Assembly (NCBI GenBank): GCA_033283165.1
Contig: JAWMQL010000010.1
Span: 62,001-126,000 of the forward strand
Length of the DNA: 64,000 nt
Direction: 5' to 3'
DNA from: JAWMQL01 sp033283165
GTDB lineage: Bacteria > Pseudomonadota > Gammaproteobacteria > Pseudomonadales > Halieaceae
The position numbers and the translations under genes are program-made. Shown here one piece after another: positions 51,865 to 60,347 of the stretch. The first letter of the stretch is position 1; each line of letters begins with the position of its first letter. Below the pieces are notes generated by a model. That model had not been told where the DNA came from and ran no database searches. It saw nothing but the letters and a program-made list of their open reading frames with translations.

Positions 51865-53909
51865 GAGCCGTCCTTGCTTGCCGGGGTGAGCCAGATGGGC
51901 GAGGACCAGGCTCGCTCCTGTATGGTGGGACTGTAGAACGGTTCCTGTTCGGGGTCCAGGCAACAGCGCCCGAACACGTCGCCGATCGCTCCCTGCTCCT
52001 GCAGCCGCGCTGTCTGCTGTGCGGCCCGTGCCTCGCAATCCGCCGAGAAGGGGTTGACGCCCGCTGCCTGGCACTGCCGCGTGCTCCAGCGGCAGCTCGG
52101 ATTTTCCAGTACCCGTAAATAATAGAACGCCGCCTCGTCCGCGTGATAATCGGGGTCGTGCCAGACGGTACACAATTGCCGGTGGCCGCTACCCGTGGTC
52201 GCGCAGCTCTGTGGGTCGACCCCGGCCCCGTTGTCGGCGCTGCCGGCCACGTCATATACCCGCTCGTGCGTTTCGCCGGCCGAATCCAGCCAGCCCTTGA
52301 TAACCTGCACCCGCTGCAGGTCAGTGCCCGGGTGTCCCGGAGTGCCGGGATCCGCGGCTGCGCTGACCAGGAAGCCAGGGGAGGAGGGCGGAGCAGCCAG
52401 CTCCGCCCCCATGGGTACACCGCCACGGTACGCTTTTTCCAGCATCTCCGGGTCCTGGCACAGCGCTTTCGGGTAATCCTTTCCGGCAAAAAAACGTAAC
52501 AGCGGACGGGTGCCACTGGTGGCGTAGGTCTCCCTGGCCTTCATCGCCGCAAAAATCGCGTCGCGCGAGTTTTCCTCGGCCCATACCACCGCCAGCCCGC
52601 CGGGATTATCGAAGAAATGATCCTGCACGTTGCGGTATCCGGAATCCCGTCGCCCCAGGTGTCCAAGGTAGTTGTCTTCCTCCGCTCCCCCGGGGGTCGC
52701 GCTGTGGGTGTCGGTACTGCCGATAAAGCCGAGCCGAAAAGGGTTGATGCCCGCTGATCGCCCCAATGCCAGCCCGTCCTTAAGGACGTTGCGCACCATA
52801 TTGCGTCGCCCGAACTCGTCTACCGAAACGGGCTTGCCGGTTTCCGCCCGCATTTCGCCGAAAACGGTGCCCAGCATGGACAGGTTGTCGGACGGAGCCT
52901 GCTCGAAATCACAGAGTTCATCCTCCGTGGCGACGCCGCGACCGAGCAGGCGATCGAAACGACACTCGCTGGCTGCCTTGTGTTGTACCAGTTCTACCAG
53001 GGGTTCAAAAAACAGCCGGTCCCGGGCCTGCAGATCGTCAACCGGGTCGGGAAACATCAGGCCCCGGCTCAAGTTCGGGTTGTGGGGGATGGCGATGACA
53101 TCACAGCCCTGCTCGCCTTCGATACATTCGCGGCGCAGGCGGGACCACAATTCAGGAAAATTTCGGGAACCGGTGTCGTAGGTCGAAATCGCGGTCTCCG
53201 TGACCCGTTCGTTGCGAAAAATAACGTTGCGGTGCAGGTTCGCATAGTTGGGTGCATCGGTATATTCGTAACCGATGAAGGTGGTGAATTCGCAGTTGGC
53301 ACTGCGGTCGTAGTGGTCTTCAGCCGCAGCCTGTATGCGTTGCCAGGCGCGCTTGTGTGCCTCGTCGCAATTGCCCAGGGAGCAGACCAGGGATACATCC
53401 TTCTGGTCCGAGTCGCCGACCACGCCGAGATTTACCCAGTAATCCGCAGCCAACAGCTGAATGTAGAAGCTTTCCGAGCGGGTCGCGATGCAGGCGGGAA
53501 ACCAATAGGTCTGAAAACTGCTGTTCTCCGTACAAAGGTTTACAGGACCGAGAAACTCGGCGTGGTCGGTGACGGCGGTGAAGTCCAGTGGACGTTGCAG
53601 CCGGGCTTCGACCACCTGGTTGCTGTCGGCGTCAGATAGCGTAATGGCCTCGCCTTTGGCGTAGCGATAGGCGGCCCAGGGATCGTTGCGCTGACTGGAA
53701 ACATAGCTGTCGAAGGAGTAGCTGGTATGGACATGCAGGTCACCGAACAGGGGTCGTTTGGTCGGGGTATATTCCCGGCAGGGCGTGCGCCGTTCGGTTC
53801 GGTCAAAAGGGTCGGCCTGTGCGAAGGCCGCGGAATAGCCCAGCAATACGGCGCAAAACCCTGCAACCAGCGCGGTTTTTGGGCTGTATGTGGCCCTGCA
53901 ATGTTTCAT
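51861..53909 (-). CDS. DUF3604 domain-containing exported protein
   Basis: A 682-residue DUF3604 protein. A signal peptide (cleavage after AFA, residue 30) precedes a PHP-like metal site: FGDLHVHTSYSFDS with His59 and His61, then VTDHAEFLG and the later FIGSTDTHSATPG. The fold suggests a metal-dependent hydrolase or phosphoesterase acting in the periplasm. The substrate is unknown. DUF3604 genes are common in marine gammaproteobacteria. ATG at 53909; divergent from a TetR gene 70 nt away, which probably controls it. Confidence 0.88.
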   Translation of the reverse strand: MKHCRATYSPKTALVAGFCAVLLGYSAAFAQADPFDRTERRTPCREYTPTKRPLFGDLHVHTSYSFDSYVSSQRNDPWAAYRYAKGEAITLSDADSNQVVEARLQRPLDFTAVTDHAEFLGPVNLCTENSSFQTYWFPACIATRSESFYIQLLAADYWVNLGVVGDSDQKDVSLVCSLGNCDEAHKRAWQRIQAAAEDHYDRSANCEFTTFIGYEYTDAPNYANLHRNVIFRNERVTETAISTYDTGSRNFPELWSRLRRECIEGEQGCDVIAIPHNPNLSRGLMFPDPVDDLQARDRLFFEPLVELVQHKAASECRFDRLLGRGVATEDELCDFEQAPSDNLSMLGTVFGEMRAETGKPVSVDEFGRRNMVRNVLKDGLALGRSAGINPFRLGFIGSTDTHSATPGGAEEDNYLGHLGRRDSGYRNVQDHFFDNPGGLAVVWAEENSRDAIFAAMKARETYATSGTRPLLRFFAGKDYPKALCQDPEMLEKAYRGGVPMGAELAAPPSSPGFLVSAAADPGTPGHPGTDLQRVQVIKGWLDSAGETHERVYDVAGSADNGAGVDPQSCATTGSGHRQLCTVWHDPDYHADEAAFYYLRVLENPSCRWSTRQCQAAGVNPFSADCEARAAQQTARLQEQGAIGDVFGRCCLDPEQEPFYSPTIQERAWSSPIWLTPASKDGS

Positions 53910-53979
53910 AATTTACTTCCCCGTGGCGCGGATAGCGGTATATTGTGTCACTGGTGATCCCGCAAGAATAGGAGTTAGC
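53910..53979. promoter_or_regulatory. Divergent control region DUF3604 / TetR
   Basis: This 70-nt gap must hold both promoters and any TetR operator. A strong ribosome-binding site AGGAG lies 5 nt before the TetR ATG. TATATT at 53939-53944 could be a plus-strand -10. I see no clear palindrome. Confidence 0.35.
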
Positions 53980-54627
53980 ATGAGTTCGGTCGAACGACAT
54001 GTTGAACTGCTGGAGAAGAATAAGCCACGGCAGGAACGCGCCAAGCGTACCTACGAGGCCATTCTGAACTCGGCGGCGGAATTATTGGTTGAGGTTGGCG
54101 TGGAGCGGATTTCCACCAACCTTATCGCCGAACGGGCAGGCATCACCGTGCCCGCCCTGTATCGATACTTTCCCAACAAGTACGCGGTGCTGAATGCGCT
54201 GGGCGCACTCCTGATGGACCGCCAGAACAAGGTGAGTGAGCAGTGGTTCAACACCCACCTGGAGGCCGGTGATCCCGAGGCCATGCTGGGCGATGTGTAC
54301 GAACTGCTCCGTCTCACCTACGAGGTGACGGTAGAACAACACGGGGGGCTGGAGATACTGCAGGCGCTTCGGGCAGTGGCGCCCCTGCGTGATCTGCGCC
54401 TGACGTCCCACCGGCTGGTGGCGGAACAGTTTGCCGCGGCCATTGCCGAGTTCATTGGTTCAGACAGTGCCGATGCACTGCAGCTTCAGGCCCGCCTGTC
54501 CGTGGATATGGGGTACGCGATGGTGGAGATGGCACTGGAAGACGAGGGCGTCCACGCAGAAGAGATCCTGCGCGAGGGGGCGGCCATGATCCACGCCTAC
54601 TGGCTGGCCCTGCTGGCGCGGCTGTAG
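53980..54627 (+). CDS. TetR/AcrR family transcriptional regulator
   Basis: A 215-residue TetR-type regulator. The helix-turn-helix is complete: AKRTYEAILNSAAELLVEVG, then ISTNLIAERAGITVPALYRYFPNKYAVLNAL. A helical ligand-binding domain follows. I chose the ATG at 53980, preceded by AGGAG; the open frame upstream covers the intergenic region. Likely regulates the divergent DUF3604-methyltransferase operon. The inducer is unknown. Confidence 0.92.
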   Translation: MSSVERHVELLEKNKPRQERAKRTYEAILNSAAELLVEVGVERISTNLIAERAGITVPALYRYFPNKYAVLNALGALLMDRQNKVSEQWFNTHLEAGDPEAMLGDVYELLRLTYEVTVEQHGGLEILQALRAVAPLRDLRLTSHRLVAEQFAAAIAEFIGSDSADALQLQARLSVDMGYAMVEMALEDEGVHAEEILREGAAMIHAYWLALLARL

Positions 54628-54633
54628 CTCGCT

Positions 54634-55065
54634 TTACAGCGGCTCCACGTCCTCGGCCTGCGGGCCCTTGTCGCTCTGTGCGACCACGTAAGAAACAGCC
54701 TGGCCATCCCGCAGGCCGCGGCGCCCTTCACCGCGGATCGAGCGAAAATGAACGAAAATCTCCTCGCCATTGTCGCGAATGATGAAACCGAATCCCTTGG
54801 TGCCATTGAACCATTTGACTGTGCCGGTCTCCCGTTCGCCAGACGGCTCCCCGTGGCCGCTGTGCCGTTCCTCGCTGCTGTCCTCAACGGTGGTGCCGGC
54901 GGCGGCGCGATTGCGGTGGGTGGCGAGAACCGTAATCAGGGTAGCGGCGGCAAAGGCCAGCAGCAGGAACGGATCGAAGGGTTTGCCAGTGGTGGAGTAG
55001 GTGGTCAGGCTGGAGGCAATCAGCGCAATAACCACGGCAATGGAAAACTTGGCTAGTAAAGACAT
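54634..55065 (-). CDS. Membrane-anchored cold-shock domain protein
   Basis: A 143-residue fusion of two N-terminal transmembrane helices (about residues 5-21 and 31-49), a polar linker (50-79) and a complete cold-shock domain (80-143). The domain carries RNP1 KGFGFI and RNP2 IFVHF. It should hold single-stranded RNA or DNA at the inner face of the membrane. The domain is clearly paralogous to the free Csp encoded upstream (shared VHFRSI.GEG and Q/G-L/P-QAEDV endings). ATG at 55065. Convergent with the TetR gene; 173 nt downstream of csp on the same strand. Confidence 0.87.
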   Translation of the reverse strand: MSLLAKFSIAVVIALIASSLTTYSTTGKPFDPFLLLAFAAATLITVLATHRNRAAAGTTVEDSSEERHSGHGEPSGERETGTVKWFNGTKGFGFIIRDNGEEIFVHFRSIRGEGRRGLRDGQAVSYVVAQSDKGPQAEDVEPL

Positions 55066-55238
55066 CTTCGGGGTACCTTTATTGTGGCTAAAGCCTGCCC
55101 GGCATACGGACAAGGCGTATCAAAATCAACATAACAGACGCTGCCTGCCGCTGCTTCCCGGAGGCATGTGCGCAACAGTGTCGGCCTGGCGTTGGTGCGT
55201 GGAGGTTTGTTGCCTGACCCCTGCGCCGCCGCGGTACG

Positions 55239-55451
55239 CTAAAGTTTCAGCACATCTTCCGCTTGCAGGCCCTTGGGTCCTTCTACCAGTTTGAACTCCA
55301 CTTCCTGCCCTTCATTCAGGGTGCGGTAGCCCTCGCCCTGGATGGAACGGAAGTGTACGAACACGTCATCGTCACACGCTTCCCTGGTGATGAAGCCAAA
55401 TCCCTTGGCATTGTTGAACCACTTTACCGTGCCGTTTACACGCTCACTCAT
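55239..55451 (-). CDS. Cold-shock protein (CspA family)
   Basis: A 70-residue cold-shock domain protein that binds single-stranded RNA and melts secondary structure. RNP1 KGFGFI and RNP2 VFVHF are intact, and the length is canonical. The C-terminal LQAEDVLKL parallels the membrane-anchored paralogue. ATG at 55451, preceded by GAGGAAAG. It lies 91 nt after valS; a CATAAT at 55489-55484 may be its -10, with no good -35. Confidence 0.94.
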   Translation of the reverse strand: MSERVNGTVKWFNNAKGFGFITREACDDDVFVHFRSIQGEGYRTLNEGQEVEFKLVEGPKGLQAEDVLKL

Positions 55452-55494
55452 ACCACTTTCCTCGGTGTTGCCGTCTTGCTTTTATTATGCTCGA

Positions 55495-55533
55495 CCGCCC
55501 GATCGGGGCGGCAGAGACTTGAAACCTTTTCAA
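55495..55533. promoter_or_regulatory. Inverted repeats between valS and csp
   Basis: Two hairpins lie in the 91-nt gap. One is CCGCCC/GGGCGG near 55496-55512. The other is a perfect 15-nt palindrome TTGAAACCTTTTCAA at 55519-55533. Neither is followed by a T-run on the minus strand, so they may be weak valS termination signals or an operator for csp. Confidence 0.35.
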
Positions 55534-55542
55534 CCGAGGCCG

Positions 55543-58311
55543 TTACATTTGCCGGATGCGTTGCTCCTGCTCCTGTAACTTTGCCAGTGCCTGCTGCTGC
55601 GCCTGTAATTTATCTCTCTCTTTGGCGACCACCTCAGCAGGTGCTTTCTCCACAAACGAGGCGTTGTTCAGTTTGCCCTCTATGCGGGCGACCTCCTTGT
55701 GCAATTTTTCTGTCTCTCGGCCGAGTCGCTCCAGTTCCGCGTCCCGGTCAATCAGGTCTGCCATCGGGACCAGCACTTCCAGGTCGCCGACGAGTGCGGT
55801 AGCCGATACCGGCTCTTCCACGCCGTCCTGCAGCCAGCTGATCTGTTCCAGCCTGGCCAGCTTCCTGAGAAACGGCGCGTTTTGTTCCAGTCTGGATTTA
55901 TCCTGTTCGCTGCCGTTTTTCAGTAGAACCGTGAGCGCCTTGCCGGGGGGAATGTTCATTTCCCCGCGGATATTCCTTATACCCACGATGACACCTTTGA
56001 GCCATTCTATATCCGCGTTCGCGGCGCTGTCCACGGCTTTGTCGTCCGCCGTCGGGTAGGGTTGCAGCATGATGGTCGGCCCGCGCTTGCCTGCCAGGGG
56101 GGCGACGGTCTGCCAGATTTCTTCGGTGATAAACGGCATGAAGGGGTGTAACAGGCGCAGGCTTGCCTCCAGCACCCGGATCAGGGTGCGACGGGTTCCC
56201 AGCAGCGCCTCGCTGCTTGAGTCCTGGTCCCACAGCACCGGTTTGGACAATTCCAGATACCAGTCGCAGTACTCGTTCCAGATAAACTCGTACAGCGCCT
56301 GCGAAGCGTGGTCAAACCGGTAGGCCGCCAATGCGCGCGCGACCTCTGCCTCGGTTTCCTGCAGGCGGCTGATGATCCAGCGATCCGCGAGGCTGAGGCT
56401 GTAGTCGGCGCTGCCGTCGGCACCGCAATCCTCGTTTTCACAGTTCATCAGCACGTATCGCGCGGCATTCCAGATTTTGTTGCAGAAATTGCGGAAGCCT
56501 TCGATACGGCCGATATCAAACTTGATGTCGCGGCCGGTGGAGGCCAGGGAGTAAAAAGTAAAGCGCAGGGCGTCGGTGCCATAGGCGGCGATGCCGTCGG
56601 GAAATTGCTTGCGCGTGGCTGTCTCGATCCTCTTCGCCAGTCGCGGCTGCATCATACCCGCGGTACGCTTTTTCACCAGGGACTCGATATCGATGCCGTC
56701 GATAAGGTCGATCGGGTCGAGCACGTTACCCTTGGATTTGGACATTTTCTGGCCTTCCTCGTCCCGGATGAGGCCGGTTACGTAGACCGTGTGGAAGGGC
56801 ACTTCCTGGCGGAAATGCAGGGTCATCATGATCATCCGGGCGACCCAGAAGAAAATAATGTCAAAGCCGGTCACCAGTACGGAGGAAGGATGGAATATTT
56901 TCAGTTCCTCGGTTTCCTCCGGCCAGCCCAGGGTGGAAAAAGTCCACAGGGCGGAGGAGAACCAGGTGTCGAGGACATCGTCGTCCTGGCGCAGGGCGAC
57001 ATCGGCGGCAATACCGTGCTCCTTACGCACAGCCTCCTCCGATGCGCCGACGTAAAAATTGCCGGCGTCGTCGTACCAGGCGGGAATGCGGTGCCCCCAC
57101 CACAACTGGCGACTGATGCACCAGTCCTGGATCTCGCGCATCCAGCTGAAATACATATTCTCGTAATTCTTCGGTACAAACTGGATAGACCCGTTTTCCA
57201 CCGCCTCGATCGCGGGGCCGGCCATTGCCCTGGCGTCCACGTACCACTGCCGCGTCAGGTAGGGCTCAATCACCACCCCGGAGCGGTCACCGCGGGGCAC
57301 CTTCAGGGTGTGGTGCTCGGTTTTCTCCAGCAAACCAAGCGCATCCAGGTCGGCGACAATGCGCTTGCGGGCCTCGAACCGGTCCAGGCCGCGATAGGGC
57401 TCGGGCGCCTCGTCGTTGATCGTCGCATCATCGGTGAGCACGTTGATCATCGGCAGGCCGTGACGCACGCCCATTTCGTAGTCGTTGAAATCGTGCGCCG
57501 GGGTGATCTTGACGCAACCGGTACCGAATTCGGGGTCGACGTAGTCGTCGGCGATGACCGGGATCTCGCGGCCGGTAAGCGGCAATGCCACCGTCCGGCC
57601 GATCAGGTGGGTATACCGCTCGTCCTCCGGGTGCACTGCCACCGCAGTATCCCCCAGCATGGTCTCCGGGCGGGTGGTTGCAACCGTGAGGTGGCCCTCG
57701 CCGCCGGCCAGCGGGTAGCTGAAATGCCACAGGTGGCCCTGCTCCTCCTCGGAAATGACCTCCAGATCGGAAATGGCGGTGTGCAGCGCCGGGTCCCAGT
57801 TGACCAGTCGCTGGCCGCGATAAATGAGACCCTCTTTATACAGGCGAATGAAGACCTCCTGCACCGCCTCGCTCAGGCCGGGATCCATGGTGAAACGTTC
57901 CCGCGACCAGTCCAGCGAAGCGCCAAGGCGCCGTAACTGGCGGGTGATGGTACCGCCGGACTGCTCCTTCCACTCCCAGACTTTCTGCACGAATTCGTCG
58001 CGGCCCAGTTCGTGCCGGCTGGTGCCGGCCGCCTCCAACTGCCGCTCCACGACCATCTGGGTGGCGATACCGGCATGATCGGTACCGACCTGCCACAGTG
58101 TGTTGTAGCCCCGCATGCGGTGGTAGCGGATCAGGGCGTCCATGATGGCCTCCTGGAAGCCGTGACCCATATGCAGGCTGCCGGTGACATTGGGTGGCGG
58201 GATCATGATGCTGTAGGCGCGGTCGCCTCCCTGGGGCGCGAAATAGCCCTGCGCTTCCCACTCTTGATACCAGCGGGTCTCGATCTCGGCAGGTTGGAAG
58301 GTTTTGTCCAT
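55543..58311 (-). CDS. valS: Valyl-tRNA synthetase
   Basis: Charges tRNA-Val. The 922-residue product has the class I HIGH motif as HMGH at residues 47-50, KMSKS at 522-526, the editing CP1 domain between them, and the C-terminal coiled coil typical of ValRS. I chose the ATG at 58311 (MDKTFQPAEIE), a conserved start; the frame is open 38 codons further into the gap after holC. It lies 43 nt downstream of holC in a pepA-holC-valS operon, the order known from other gammaproteobacteria. Confidence 0.97.
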   Translation of the reverse strand: MDKTFQPAEIETRWYQEWEAQGYFAPQGGDRAYSIMIPPPNVTGSLHMGHGFQEAIMDALIRYHRMRGYNTLWQVGTDHAGIATQMVVERQLEAAGTSRHELGRDEFVQKVWEWKEQSGGTITRQLRRLGASLDWSRERFTMDPGLSEAVQEVFIRLYKEGLIYRGQRLVNWDPALHTAISDLEVISEEEQGHLWHFSYPLAGGEGHLTVATTRPETMLGDTAVAVHPEDERYTHLIGRTVALPLTGREIPVIADDYVDPEFGTGCVKITPAHDFNDYEMGVRHGLPMINVLTDDATINDEAPEPYRGLDRFEARKRIVADLDALGLLEKTEHHTLKVPRGDRSGVVIEPYLTRQWYVDARAMAGPAIEAVENGSIQFVPKNYENMYFSWMREIQDWCISRQLWWGHRIPAWYDDAGNFYVGASEEAVRKEHGIAADVALRQDDDVLDTWFSSALWTFSTLGWPEETEELKIFHPSSVLVTGFDIIFFWVARMIMMTLHFRQEVPFHTVYVTGLIRDEEGQKMSKSKGNVLDPIDLIDGIDIESLVKKRTAGMMQPRLAKRIETATRKQFPDGIAAYGTDALRFTFYSLASTGRDIKFDIGRIEGFRNFCNKIWNAARYVLMNCENEDCGADGSADYSLSLADRWIISRLQETEAEVARALAAYRFDHASQALYEFIWNEYCDWYLELSKPVLWDQDSSSEALLGTRRTLIRVLEASLRLLHPFMPFITEEIWQTVAPLAGKRGPTIMLQPYPTADDKAVDSAANADIEWLKGVIVGIRNIRGEMNIPPGKALTVLLKNGSEQDKSRLEQNAPFLRKLARLEQISWLQDGVEEPVSATALVGDLEVLVPMADLIDRDAELERLGRETEKLHKEVARIEGKLNNASFVEKAPAEVVAKERDKLQAQQQALAKLQEQEQRIRQM

Positions 58312-58354
58312 GTGATGGCTGTCGCAGGCAGTTGAAAGGGGCGCGATTATACGT

Positions 58355-58774
58355 CTACAGGTCGTGCTTTTCGAGTTGGTAGCCCCGCTTCCGGTAAAAG
58401 GTCCAGGACGCCCTGAGGGCCTCAAGACTGGCCTCGTCCTGGGTTACCACCTCGGCCACGCGATTGAAACGGCCAATAAACGGAGGCACCTCGAGTTGGA
58501 GGTTGATGAGCAGGTCGTCGTGGTCCTGTGGTTCCTGGCCCCAGCCGATGGCGATGGGGCCTGCGCACTCGCCGCCCACCAGGTCGTGGGGCAGGAAGCT
58601 GGCGGGCTGGAAACTCCACAACAGGTCATCAAGCTGCCTGGCCTGGGCCTCGGTCGCCGCATTGATATAGATGCGATGGCCCTGCCCGAAAGCCTTGTTC
58701 GCCAGTCGCGCGGCCACACGCAGGCGCTGCTCCTCGCCCGCTGCCTGGACCACGTAAAATCCCACCCGGGTCAC
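58355..58774 (-). CDS. holC: DNA polymerase III chi subunit
   Basis: Clamp-loader accessory subunit that bridges SSB to the psi subunit. The 139-residue product (E. coli 147) opens with VTRVGFYVVQ. It contains the family segments RLANKAFGQGHRIYINAA, LLWSFQPASFLPHDLVGG and LLINLQLEVPPFIGRFNRVAEVV, the last two being the SSB- and psi-contact regions in E. coli. GTG start overlapping the pepA stop as GTGA. Confidence 0.93.
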   Translation of the reverse strand: MTRVGFYVVQAAGEEQRLRVAARLANKAFGQGHRIYINAATEAQARQLDDLLWSFQPASFLPHDLVGGECAGPIAIGWGQEPQDHDDLLINLQLEVPPFIGRFNRVAEVVTQDEASLEALRASWTFYRKRGYQLEKHDL

Positions 58775-60258
58775 AGGCCCGCGCGATCCATCAGGTAGCG
58801 GGTCAGCAGCGCCACAGGGCGGCCGGTCGCGCCTTTGGGTGAGTTGTCCCAGGCGGTACCGGCGATGTCCAGGTGGGCCCACTGCTGCTCTTCCGTAAAG
58901 TTGGCCAGGAAGCAGGCCGCGGTGATGCTGCCGCCCCCCGGGCCGCCGATGTTGGCCAGGTCGGCGAAGTTGCTTTTTAACTGGCTCTGGTAGTCTTCCC
59001 ACAGGGGCATGCGCCAGGCGCGGTCGTGGCTCTCTTCACCGGCGCTCAGAAGTTGTTCCGCCAGTTCGTCGTTATTGGCGTACAGGCCACTGGCATGGGA
59101 GCCGAGGGCAACCACGCAGGCGCCGGTCAGGGTGGCGACATCGATCATCGACGCGGGCTTGTAGCGCGCGGCATAGGTGAGCGCGTCTGCCAGCACCAGG
59201 CGTCCCTCGGCATCGGTGTTGAGCACCTCAATGGTTTTCCCCGACATGCTGGTTACCACATCACCGGGTTTGGTGGCGGTGCCGTCGGGCATGTTTTCCG
59301 CCGCTGCGATGACACCGACCACATTGATCGGCAGAGCGAGTTTGGAGGCGGCCACCAGGGTGCCGAACACACTGGCTGCGCCCCCCATGTCGAACTTCAT
59401 CTCGTCCATTTTGGCGCCGGGCTTGAGGGATATGCCGCCGCTGTCAAATGTAATGCCCTTGCCCACCAGCACGTGGGGCTGGTCCTTTTTCTTGCCGCCG
59501 TTGTACTCCAGCAGGATCAGATGCGCCGGTTGTTCGGAGCCCGCGGAGACCGATAACAGGGATCCCATACCCAGTTCGCGCATATTTTTTTCGTTGAGCA
59601 CCTTGCAGCGCAGCTTGTCCTTGCCCCGCGCCAGGCCGCGCGCGTGCGAGGCCAGGTAGGCCGGCGTGCAGATATTGCCAGGCAGGTTGGCCAGTTCCCG
59701 CGCCTCATTGATGCCGTGACCGGTGGCCGCGCCCTGTTCGAGGGCTTTCTTGACGGGGCTGGCGGGGCGTTTGCCGACGCTCACCGCCAGTCGCGACAGT
59801 CGGAGCGGGGGTTTGGGCTTGGCCAGCGTGCGGGTGTAGCGATAGGCCTCCGTGATCAGGCTGCGGCCGAGAAAATTGTACAGCCAGTCCTGCTCGGCTT
59901 TCTTCAGGCCGAGGTCGCTGGCATATACCAGGGCGTCCCGCGCCTGGGTCGCGTTCAGCGCCCTGTACAGTGTCTGACACAGCTCGCGCGCCGCCTTGCG
60001 ATCGAATTTGGCTTTTTCTCCGCAACCCAGCAACAGCAGGCGCCGCGCCTTGCCGACGCCGGGTAACAGCAGGGATTCACCGCTTTTGCCGCTGAAATCC
60101 CCCAGGTCGAGCGCGGCCTTTATGGCACCGCTACTGGCGCGGTCGAAGGCTGTGGCTACCGGCGGCAGCTTCTTGTCGCTGAAAACCGGCACGAGGGCGC
60201 ATTGGGTGGTGGCGGAGAGGGGGTCCTGGATCTGGCGTGCGCTGAATGAGATGCTCAT
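58771..60258 (-). CDS. pepA: Cytosol (leucyl) aminopeptidase PepA
   Basis: Hexameric dizinc/manganese M17 aminopeptidase; in E. coli it also binds DNA in cer recombination and carAB control. The 495-residue product carries the metal-site segments VGKGITFDSGGISLKPGAKMDEMKFDMGGAA and NTDAEGRLVLADAL. ATG at 60258, preceded by AGGA on the minus strand. First gene of pepA-holC-valS, divergent from lptFG as in E. coli and relatives. Confidence 0.95.
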   Translation of the reverse strand: MSISFSARQIQDPLSATTQCALVPVFSDKKLPPVATAFDRASSGAIKAALDLGDFSGKSGESLLLPGVGKARRLLLLGCGEKAKFDRKAARELCQTLYRALNATQARDALVYASDLGLKKAEQDWLYNFLGRSLITEAYRYTRTLAKPKPPLRLSRLAVSVGKRPASPVKKALEQGAATGHGINEARELANLPGNICTPAYLASHARGLARGKDKLRCKVLNEKNMRELGMGSLLSVSAGSEQPAHLILLEYNGGKKKDQPHVLVGKGITFDSGGISLKPGAKMDEMKFDMGGAASVFGTLVAASKLALPINVVGVIAAAENMPDGTATKPGDVVTSMSGKTIEVLNTDAEGRLVLADALTYAARYKPASMIDVATLTGACVVALGSHASGLYANNDELAEQLLSAGEESHDRAWRMPLWEDYQSQLKSNFADLANIGGPGGGSITAACFLANFTEEQQWAHLDIAGTAWDNSPKGATGRPVALLTRYLMDRAGL

Positions 60259-60292
60259 TGTAAATCCTTCCTGGTTTGGCCGCCTGCTAGTG

Positions 60293-60298
60293 TATGAT
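60293..60298 (+). promoter_or_regulatory. Candidate -10 for lptFG
   Basis: TATGAT in the 89-nt pepA/lptF gap, 50 nt upstream of the lptF ATG. The -35 region is poor. Confidence 0.35.
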
Positions 60299-60347
60299 GT
60301 GCGGCAGATAAACTGAACCGTCGGCGGCAAGGATTCCCCGCTACAGC

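Noticed and set aside
54621..54640. Terminator between the TetR gene and the cold-shock gene
   Set aside because: GCTGTA/TACAGC is a 6-bp hairpin overlapping both gene ends with no T-run on either strand.
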